DNA of 64,000 bases from an uncultured Erysipelotrichaceae bacterium (GTDB lineage: Bacteria > Bacillota_I > Bacilli_A > Erysipelotrichales > Erysipelotrichaceae): the NCBI GenBank assembly GCA_902793635.1, contig CADBEA010000001.1, positions 62,001-126,000 on the forward strand. Direction: 5' to 3'. Position 1 is the first letter of the stretch, and each line of letters starts with the position of its first letter. The position numbers were made by a program, and so were the translations under genes. This document shows positions 58,047 through 64,000 of the stretch, in pieces. The notes under the pieces are model-generated. The model was not told the origin of the DNA. It saw only the letters and a program-made list of their open reading frames with translations, and made no database searches.

Positions 58047-59684
58047 ATGGAGGAACGGAACATAGCCGATATTTACTGTCCGTCCTGCGGCGCGGCGGCC
58101 CGTTATGATATCCGCCGGCAGCTTTATGTCTGCCGGTATTGCGGCGGCCAGGTCGGAATCGACGAAGCTCTTCAGCAGAAGAGAGGTTTTCGCACGCTTC
58201 AGCAGGAAAAGATCCGGGAAGAGGCCAGACAGTACAAACTGATCAAAGCGGAATGTCCCGGCTGCGGCGCGGAAATCGCGGTTGCTGAAAACGAAGCCCT
58301 CACCGACTGCGCGTTCTGCGGCAAATCACTTGTCAGAAGCAGCTATCTGAAGGCACCGGACATGCCGGAAATGATCATTCCGTTCCGTATCAGCGAGGAG
58401 GAAGCGCGTCAGCTGCTGAATGCCTGGTGTGAAAAGAACAGAAGAAAGCCGGAGGCACGGCATATTCTGGCCGGCATCACCCATCTGCAGGGTTATTACA
58501 TGCCGTATGAACTGATCCGCGGACCGATCAGCTGCCAGGTGAGCAGAATTGACGGCGGGAAAACGTACACCTGCGGCGGTTATATTGACGAAGTGTTTGT
58601 CAACTGCTCACGGCAGGTGGACAATCTGCTGCTGAACGGTATGGAGCCATATGAACTGGACGAACTGAAAGAGTTTGATTTTGCCTATACGGCTGGCCAG
58701 CGGATCAAAATCCGTGATATTGACGATGAAGCTCTGGCTCTCAGGATCGAACAGGAAGTCAGGGAATCCTATACACCGGAAGTCCGGAAAACCCTCGAAA
58801 CAAAAGCGATTGATATCGATGCGAATGTGAAATCGGTCATGCGGATGCCGCTGCTGCTGCCGGTGTACTATCTGCGGCTTGACGACTGTGTGGCAGCGGT
58901 GAACGGCCAGACCGGTAAAGTCAGTGTGCGGGCGGAGAAGGAATCGCATTATTACTTCCTGCCCTGGTGGCTGAAGGCGATCCTGGCAACGGCCGTGATC
59001 AGTGGCATAGTCTATGGCGGCCTGTGTCTGTTCGGCATGGCGGCAGGTGAAAGAATGTATCTGAGCGGACTGCTCGCTATCTTTTTCCTGATCGTTACCT
59101 TCTGCGCCTACAGTGACACGGACCATCCGGACTTCGCGGTGGAAGCGGGCCGGAAGATCTTCGTTTCCCAGGGCGGTGCCTGGCACCGGCAGAATGGTGT
59201 CCTTGTTCAGGATCCGCACGAGCGGAACCGGAATGTGACGGAGCCGGTCTTCTTTGCCGAGATCGAAGGCAGAAAAGAGCCGGTCATCCTGCGGTTCACG
59301 ACACCTTTGCGGCTGATCCGGATGGGACTGCTTGCCATTCTGGTGATTTTTCTGCCGGTGGTGATTGCCTTATTGCTGAACGGTTTTGATTTTCAGCGTC
59401 TGGATCTGGGCGGATCCGCTGCCTGGTTCTGTATCTTCGTGCCGGTTGTGCCGATCTATGTACTGAAATTCGGCGTGATCGAATTATACGAAAGGCCATT
59501 GATCTATTTGCTTCAGGAAGACGGAAAGAAGAAAAGATATCATGAGCCGGTCGACTGGAAGGAAGTCGGGACTACGGTTCTGGAGCTGCTGAAATATCTG
59601 TTCATACCGCCGGCCTGTCTTGCTGTCTGGCTTGCCATCGCGTCCTTCTGCGTGATCTGCTATCTGACGGCATTCGGTATGTAA
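58047..59684 (+). CDS. Long zinc-ribbon membrane protein (YdjG-related)
   Basis: The 545-residue protein has two N-terminal zinc ribbons: CPSCGAAARYDIRRQLYVCRYCGG at 11-34 in effect, and CPGCGAEIAV...CAFCGKS near 70-93. A conserved middle part (MIIPFRISEEEARQLL, YYMPYELIRG) is shared with the YdjG-like protein at 3148. It is longer, with two pairs of membrane helices (about 308-352 and 425-475) and a last one at about 505-540. AGGAGG lies 6 bases before the ATG. It is divergent from GH3. It is a paralog of YdjG without SPFH or TPM neighbours; the function is unknown. Confidence 0.8.
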   Translation: MEERNIADIYCPSCGAAARYDIRRQLYVCRYCGGQVGIDEALQQKRGFRTLQQEKIREEARQYKLIKAECPGCGAEIAVAENEALTDCAFCGKSLVRSSYLKAPDMPEMIIPFRISEEEARQLLNAWCEKNRRKPEARHILAGITHLQGYYMPYELIRGPISCQVSRIDGGKTYTCGGYIDEVFVNCSRQVDNLLLNGMEPYELDELKEFDFAYTAGQRIKIRDIDDEALALRIEQEVRESYTPEVRKTLETKAIDIDANVKSVMRMPLLLPVYYLRLDDCVAAVNGQTGKVSVRAEKESHYYFLPWWLKAILATAVISGIVYGGLCLFGMAAGERMYLSGLLAIFFLIVTFCAYSDTDHPDFAVEAGRKIFVSQGGAWHRQNGVLVQDPHERNRNVTEPVFFAEIEGRKEPVILRFTTPLRLIRMGLLAILVIFLPVVIALLLNGFDFQRLDLGGSAAWFCIFVPVVPIYVLKFGVIELYERPLIYLLQEDGKKKRYHEPVDWKEVGTTVLELLKYLFIPPACLAVWLAIASFCVICYLTAFGM

Positions 59685-59790
59685 ATCACCCGGATAAGGT
59701 TCCGGCAGAACATGTCCATGAAAACAGACAGAGTTGTTTTTGCCAAAAGAAACATGTATCATTTCCTCGACAAACGGAAAGGAGTCGGAT

Positions 59791-60123
59791 ATGACAGAGA
59801 AACACTGGCGTATATTTGCTGTGATAGCGGCGGTCGGCTGCCTTTCGGGTTTTTTTAAATGGCAGTATGCCACGGGCTATCTTCTGGGATGTTTTTTTTC
59901 GGTAGTGACCTATAAGATTCTGGAACATTTCTGTGACGATGCCATCCGCATGCGGAACCCGTCTGGTTCCATGGGACATTTTGTCCTCAACTTCGGAATC
60001 TGGGCCGCTGTTCTGATCGTTTCGGTATTTCTGGATCAGTACCTCAATGTAATTGCCTGCGCGATCGGACTGACAGCGGTGAAACTGTCGATTATCATCG
60101 GCTCTTTTCTGATCAAAGAATAA
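59791..60123 (+). CDS. Small four-helix membrane protein, possibly ATP synthase I-like
   Basis: The 110-residue protein has four predicted helices (FAVIAAVGCLSGFF, YLLGCFFSVVTYKILE, FGIWAAVLIVSVFL, LTAVKLSIIIGSFL). The layout resembles AtpI-type proteins, but it is not beside an atp operon. AAAGGAG precedes Met 59791. It is followed by a terminator. The family assignment is weak; the coding call is good. Confidence 0.65.
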   Translation: MTEKHWRIFAVIAAVGCLSGFFKWQYATGYLLGCFFSVVTYKILEHFCDDAIRMRNPSGSMGHFVLNFGIWAAVLIVSVFLDQYLNVIACAIGLTAVKLSIIIGSFLIKE

Positions 60124-60161
60124 CCATCCTGCAGAAAATGTATATATTGATAGCACAAAAG

Positions 60162-60185
60162 GCATGATGGAAATCATGTTTTTTG
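60162..60185 (+). terminator. Terminator before the bioY leader
   Basis: CATGAT-GGAA-ATCATG is followed by T6. Confidence 0.75.
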
Positions 60186-60201
60186 TTTACGATAGATGTG
60201 G

Positions 60202-60229
60202 GTAAACCAACAAACGAAAAATGGTTTAC
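60202..60229. promoter_or_regulatory. BirA operator upstream of bioY
   Basis: GTAAACC, 14 bases, GGTTTAC is a perfect inverted repeat of the BirA-box type and ends 13 bases before the bioY ATG. Biotinyl-AMP-loaded BirA would block expression there. Confidence 0.82.
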
Positions 60230-60242
60230 GAAGGAGAACTAT

Positions 60243-60797
60243 ATGAACACAAAAACAAAAGAACTCGCTTATATCGCTCTGATGACAGCGGTGATTTCCG
60301 TGCTGGCTCCGATTTCCCTGCCGATCGTCGGCGAGGTTCCGATTTCCCTGGCGACGCTGGCCGTCATGCTGGCGGGGGTGCTGCTGGGAAGTAGAAACGG
60401 AGCGGCCGCGGCAGCGCTGTATCTGGTACTTGGCGCCATCGGTGTGCCGGTCTTTGCCGGCTATACATCCGGCGCCGGGATTCTGTTCGGCGTAACAGGA
60501 GGATATCTGTTCGGTTATATTCCGCTGGCCTTTCTGAGCGGCTGGTTCTACGAAAGAGCAAAGCCGGAGAAAAAAATAATGGCTGCCTTTGCCGGAATGA
60601 TCCTCGGCACGGCAGTTCTCTATGCCCTTGGAACAGTCTGGTTCATTTACCTGACGCAGATGGATTTCAACGGCGCGATGATGGCCTGTGTCATTCCCTT
60701 TCTGCCGGGTGATTTTATCAAGATGATCGCCGTCACCGCCGTGGCTCCGCAGCTTGACAAGGCTGTCACCCTGCGTCCGGCAAAGACGTCCGCATAA
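60243..60797 (+). CDS. bioY: BioY biotin transporter (ECF substrate-binding component)
   Basis: The 184-residue protein has six helices and the BioY signatures ISLPIVGEVPISLATLAVML, LGAIGVPVFAGYTSG, GGYLFGYIPLAFLSGW and PFLPGDFIKMIAVTA. BioY captures biotin and works alone or with the ECF energy module, which is not in the window. AAGGAG lies 7 bases before ATG 60243. A BirA operator overlaps the start region, and a BirA with a DNA-binding domain is encoded 1.4 kb downstream. Confidence 0.95.
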   Translation: MNTKTKELAYIALMTAVISVLAPISLPIVGEVPISLATLAVMLAGVLLGSRNGAAAAALYLVLGAIGVPVFAGYTSGAGILFGVTGGYLFGYIPLAFLSGWFYERAKPEKKIMAAFAGMILGTAVLYALGTVWFIYLTQMDFNGAMMACVIPFLPGDFIKMIAVTAVAPQLDKAVTLRPAKTSA

Positions 60798-60814
60798 ACA
60801 GCAATACCGTCGGA

Positions 60815-60842
60815 AAAGGATGAACGCGAGTTCATCTTTTTC
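60815..60842 (+). terminator. Terminator after bioY
   Basis: GATGAAC-GCGA-GTTCATC is followed by T5. Confidence 0.88.
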
Positions 60843-60946
60843 ATTCACATAATGCATTAACTGTTAACATCCCTTCTATGAATGGTGGGAAAAATACACA
60901 ATACAATAACCTTAAGGATAAGCATTCATTTTGAAAGGGGTATTTT

Positions 60947-61306
60947 ATGGGTATTTACGGCTTGGGCATTATTGCCGCTTGCATGTTTGCGGGCTGTTTC
61001 CTGGGCAATCTGCTCGGTGCAGCACTGGGCCTTGGCAGCGACGTCGGCGGTGTCGGCTTTGCCATGGTCATCTTTATTCTGATTCAGGTATATCTGCAGA
61101 AATCCGGTAAGACTCTCGACAAGAAAACCGAGGGCGGTATCCAGTTTGTTTCTGCCATGTACATTCCGGTCGTCGTTGCGATGAGTATGAACCAGGATGT
61201 ATATTCCGCACTGGCTTCCGGCCTTGTTCCGCTGGTTGCCGGCCTGCTGGCGGTCGTTATTCCGCTGGCACTGATTCCGGTTCTGAAGAAACTGGCGAAG
61301 GACTAA
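60947..61306 (+). CDS. madL: MadL, malonate transporter subunit
   Basis: The 119-residue protein has four helices. MGIYGLGIIAACMFAGCFLG, LGLGSDVGGVGFAMVIFIL and SAMYIPVVVAMSMNQDV are MadL family landmarks. With MadM it makes a malonate:sodium symporter. AAAGGGG precedes the ATG. MadM follows 13 bases later. No malonate decarboxylase gene is in the window. Confidence 0.92.
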   Translation: MGIYGLGIIAACMFAGCFLGNLLGAALGLGSDVGGVGFAMVIFILIQVYLQKSGKTLDKKTEGGIQFVSAMYIPVVVAMSMNQDVYSALASGLVPLVAGLLAVVIPLALIPVLKKLAKD

Positions 61307-61319
61307 GGAGGAAGAAGCA

Positions 61320-62147
61320 ATGCAGATATTTGCTAAAATGGCGGCTGGCTACGGCCTTGTCGGCGCCTTCATTCTCGTAGCTGTTACGACATTTATCGGT
61401 TACAAACTTGCTGAAGTAATCGGCCAGAAGAGAATGGGCTCCGCTTTCGCGATCCTTCTCGCTCTGATCATTGCCTATATCGGCGGCACCATCGCCAACA
61501 AACAGCTGGATGCGGGCATCATCTCTTCCGCTTCCAAGGGAATCACGGACGTCGTATACGCTGTCGGCTCCGGTGATGAAATGAAGAAATACGCCATCTT
61601 CGGCGGCATCGGCATTCTCGGCGGCGGTATGATGCGTGACTTCGCCATCATTTCCACAGCCTGGGGTGTTGATCCGAAGAACCTTGTCAAGGCAGGACTT
61701 GCCGGCATTCTCTCACTGCTGATCGGTACAGTTCTTTCCTTTATTATCGGTGTTCTTGTTGGTCTGGCATTCGGTTATACGGATCCGGCTGAACTGGCTA
61801 CGATCGGCGGCGGTGTTGAAACGTTTGTCGTCGGCCCGGTCACCGGCGCGGCCTTCAATGTCAAATCCGAAGTTGTCGCTCTTTCCATCGCTGCCGGTGT
61901 TGTCAAATCCGTAGGCGCGATGATTATCGCACCGCTGATTGCCAAGAAGATCAAGCTGGACAGCCCGTCCGCAGCCATGATCTTCGGCGGTCTGATCGGC
62001 TCTACTTCCGGAACAGCAGGTGCTCTGGCAGCTGTTGATGAAAAACTCGTTCCGTATGGTGCGATGGTTGCCACGTTCTATACAGGTATCGGCTGCCTGC
62101 TGACACCGACAGTCTTTATGGCTGCTCTGCGTCTCTTCATTCACTGA
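61320..62147 (+). CDS. madM: MadM, malonate transporter subunit
   Basis: The 275-residue protein has eight or so helices with MadM signatures: GYKLAEVIGQKRMGSAFAI, FGGIGILGGGMMRDFAI, TIGGGVETFVVGPVTGAAFN and GLIGSTSGTAGALAAVD. It forms the main membrane part of the malonate transporter. AGGAGG lies 8 bases before the ATG. Malonate metabolism in some anaerobes uses a biotin enzyme, which gives a possible reason for the biotin genes next to it. Confidence 0.93.
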   Translation: MQIFAKMAAGYGLVGAFILVAVTTFIGYKLAEVIGQKRMGSAFAILLALIIAYIGGTIANKQLDAGIISSASKGITDVVYAVGSGDEMKKYAIFGGIGILGGGMMRDFAIISTAWGVDPKNLVKAGLAGILSLLIGTVLSFIIGVLVGLAFGYTDPAELATIGGGVETFVVGPVTGAAFNVKSEVVALSIAAGVVKSVGAMIIAPLIAKKIKLDSPSAAMIFGGLIGSTSGTAGALAAVDEKLVPYGAMVATFYTGIGCLLTPTVFMAALRLFIH

Positions 62148-62179
62148 TTCCCCGAAATCATCAGTGCAGAAATAGCAGT

Positions 62180-62229
62180 AAAAAAGACTTCCCGCCCGTC
62201 ACTGTTCAGTGACGGACGGGATCTTTTTT
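62180..62229. terminator. Bidirectional terminator between madM and birA
   Basis: CCCGCCCGTCACTG / CAGTGACGGACGGG (one mismatch) is followed by T6 on the plus strand and T6 on the minus strand. Confidence 0.92.
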
Positions 62230-62231
62230 CT

Positions 62232-63188
62232 TTACCAGTCTTTTACAGATACTTCTCCCGAAGCGAGAATGATTTTTACATTTGCGTCATCAAGGACGAC
62301 CAGATTGCCCTGATCGTTGATGGATTCGACGGTTCCGCTTCGTTTTTCGCCATTGATCTCGTAGACGATCACATGGCCGATCAGCAGGGAATAGCGGCGA
62401 TAGGCTTCCATCAGCTGCGGATCTTCAAGATGATCTGTCCAGTACAGAAGTCTTTGCCATAAAGCGGCAGCAAGACGGGAGCGGGAAAGGGAAGGATCAT
62501 TGATCGCTCCGGCAATATTCTCAATATCTTCCGGCAGTTCAGTTTTTCTGACATTAATACCGATGCCGATGATGATGGCGTCCAGATCTCCGGATTCAAA
62601 ATCAGAGATCGCTTCGGTCAGAATGCCGGCTATTTTTCGTTTGCCGATAAAGAGATCGTTGACCCATTTGATCTTTGGCCGGGCATGGGAAGTCTGCTGG
62701 ATCGCTTCAACCGCTGCGACGGCGGCCGCGACGGTGATTTTCAGCATTTCCTGCACGCGGGAATGCGGCTTGATGATCAAAGAAAGATACAAGCCGCAGT
62801 TCTCCGGCGAGAAAAAGGTATGTCCACGGCGTCCCCGGCCGGCTGTCTGATGATTGGCAATGACAAGCGTGCCATGGGCATCCGCAGCAGAAGCGATGCT
62901 TTTGGCGTAATTGTTGGTGGAGTCGATCGAATCGAAGACGTACAGAGGAAAGGATATTTCCGGACAGCAGGAACGTATGATGTCAGGATTCAGCAGATCG
63001 TTGTCCGGCAGATACCGGTATCCCCGGGACGAGGATTCGATCGCATGGCCTTCATTCTGCAGCGCGTGAATGGCTTTCCATACCGCCGCCCGCGACACGG
63101 CAAATTCCTGCGCAAGCGACTCGCCGGAAAAGAACGTATCCGTATGACTGCTCATTCTGATCAGCAGTTTACTTTTCAGACTCACCAT
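62232..63188 (-). CDS. birA: BirA, bifunctional biotin-protein ligase and repressor
   Basis: The 318-residue protein has an N-terminal winged helix (about 5-60: LAQEFAVSRAAVWKAIHALQ, IESSSRGYRYLP), a ligase domain with ADAHGTLVIANHQTAGRGRRGH (biotinyl-AMP loop) and KIKWVNDLFIGKRKIAGIL, and a C-terminal SH3-like domain (RSGTVESINDQGNLVV). The HTH makes it a class II BirA that can also repress genes such as bioY. Its ATG at 63188 lies inside the end of the LysR gene (20-base overlap), so they form an operon. Confidence 0.95.
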   Translation of the reverse strand: MVSLKSKLLIRMSSHTDTFFSGESLAQEFAVSRAAVWKAIHALQNEGHAIESSSRGYRYLPDNDLLNPDIIRSCCPEISFPLYVFDSIDSTNNYAKSIASAADAHGTLVIANHQTAGRGRRGHTFFSPENCGLYLSLIIKPHSRVQEMLKITVAAAVAAVEAIQQTSHARPKIKWVNDLFIGKRKIAGILTEAISDFESGDLDAIIIGIGINVRKTELPEDIENIAGAINDPSLSRSRLAAALWQRLLYWTDHLEDPQLMEAYRRYSLLIGHVIVYEINGEKRSGTVESINDQGNLVVLDDANVKIILASGEVSVKDW

Positions 63189-63999
63189 GTTCCTGTTTTG
63201 CCTTTTCAGCATAGGATAATGCGAACTCTTCGAAATGGTTGATCAGAAAGTCACGGAAGCGGATCGCCTGTTTGGAAAGATAACCGTCGGAATGCCAGGA
63301 AAGGTGAATATAGCGGGTGCATTTCGGCGAGCGGATCGGCATCAGGCGGATGCCTTTTTCCCGCACCTGACACCATGTGATTTCCGGAACGAAGGCAACG
63401 CCAAGACCGGCCTTGATAAACTCACGGATGGTGAAGGGACTGTCGCTCTCCAGGAAAATACTGGGTATAAAACCTGCTTCATAGCAGTAAGTGTCTGTAA
63501 TGGTTCGCAGATCTTTTCCGCTCTGCAGGGAAATGAAGCCGTACTTTGCAAAGTCAGCAAGTCTGACACTGTTCTGCGTAGCCTGCGGATAATTCTGGGG
63601 AATCGCCAGCAGCAGATCTTCTTTCAGCAGCGTTACCGTGTGATCGTTGTTAACGGGGGTGGTGGTGGAAAAGAAGTTGAAGTCGGTGGAAAAATCGCTG
63701 TAGTTGGAAGATGCCGGATTCTGCATGATCATGAAGTGCGTGTCCGGTGAAGTCTGATTGAATTCGCTGATGACGATCGGCAGGATCGAGGAAGCCGAGG
63801 AAATGGATACGGAGATCGTACGTTCCTCTTTTTTTGTTGCGTCATTCAGTTCATTTTCCATTGCTTTCAAAAGGACAAGGATCCGGTCAGCGTAGGTATG
63901 AACGATTTCACCATAATGATTCAAAGTGATGTTTCTTCCTGCCCGATCAAACAGTTTGACCTGCAGGCTTGCTTCGAGAGAGCTGATCGATCGGCTGAG
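63169..63999 (-). CDS. LysR-family regulator (5' partial)
   Basis: The minus-strand frame is open to the right edge: codons before a TTG at 63924 encode SRSISSLEASLQVKLFDRAG, a LysR HTH end, so the start lies outside the window. The linker helix and effector domain follow (TISVSISSASSILPIVIS, FIPSIFLESDSPFTIREFIKAGLGVAFVPE). It overlaps birA and lies close to madLM, convergent to it. A link with malonate use, as with MdcR-like LysR regulators, is possible but not shown. Confidence 0.88.
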   Translation of the reverse strand, partial: LSRSISSLEASLQVKLFDRAGRNITLNHYGEIVHTYADRILVLLKAMENELNDATKKEERTISVSISSASSILPIVISEFNQTSPDTHFMIMQNPASSNYSDFSTDFNFFSTTTPVNNDHTVTLLKEDLLLAIPQNYPQATQNSVRLADFAKYGFISLQSGKDLRTITDTYCYEAGFIPSIFLESDSPFTIREFIKAGLGVAFVPEITWCQVREKGIRLMPIRSPKCTRYIHLSWHSDGYLSKQAIRFRDFLINHFEEFALSYAEKAKQEHGESEK

Positions 64000-64000
64000 C

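Overview
The window looks like chromosome of a low-to-moderate G+C Gram-positive gut bacterium (Bacillota). An Erysipelotrichales-like host is my best guess from overall gene style, not a proven placement. Supporting signs are strong AGGAGG-type ribosome binding sites, sigma-A promoters with 16-18 bp spacers, a CIRCE element, a CcpA-type cre site, a PTS permease, RpiR and Rrf2 regulators, and a ydjGHI-like stress cassette. Base composition is about half G+C by eye. A patch around 10.0-10.45 kb is clearly AT-richer and holds a recombinase remnant.

Layout. 0-8 kb: a sigma factor fused to a membrane anchor and SH3-like domain (cut by the left edge), a TrmR-type methyltransferase, a small YvlD/holin-type membrane protein, a YdjI-YdjG-YdjH-like operon on the minus strand, and a clostripain-type protease. 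8-11 kb: tRNA-Asn, a CIRCE-controlled Hsp20, a hypothetical protein and a mobile-element scar. 11-17.5 kb: a TetR regulator divergent from an MMPL transporter plus LxxG-heptad-repeat operon, a frameshifted double-glycine leader peptide gene and an FRG-domain protein. 17.5-25.6 kb: a GPH sugar transporter, GH31 and carboxylesterase genes, and a DUF5058 / membrane protein / M20 peptidase operon. 25.8-34 kb: a small double-glycine, two-cysteine peptide gene, then an operon for a GH32-like lipoprotein and a 1984-residue surface protein with ten tandem beta-sandwich-like repeats, preceded by twin palindromic operators. 34-40.5 kb: HypA with a 912-residue iron-sulfur flavoprotein, a TetR regulator and membrane proteins/EamA exporters. 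40.6-45.1 kb: an RpiR regulator divergent from a cellobiose-type PTS IIC / ChbG-like / GH1 operon with a cre site. 45.1-47.6 kb: an Rrf2 regulator divergent from a Cys-codon-rich leader peptide, terminator and cysK; then an IS200-type element. 47.6-55.5 kb: a MerR regulator and MBL-fold enzyme, pyruvate kinase, two epimerase-like proteins divergent from a TetR regulator, an aldo/keto reductase whose promoter repeats the MerR-type element, and fused remnants of LysR and ABC-exporter genes. 55.5-64 kb: a domain-permuted GH3, a long YdjG-like zinc-ribbon membrane protein, an AtpI-like protein, BioY behind a BirA operator, the malonate transporter MadLM, BirA and a LysR regulator cut by the right edge.

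Themes. The region is rich in glycan uptake and hydrolysis (GH31, GH32-like, GH1, GH3, GPH, PTS). Most clusters carry their own divergent regulator and a legible operator. The least-described items are the cysteine-codon leader upstream of cysK, the ten-repeat giant surface protein with its lipoprotein partner and twin operators, the double-glycine peptide genes, the sigma/TM/SH3 fusion, and a two-locus MerR regulon.
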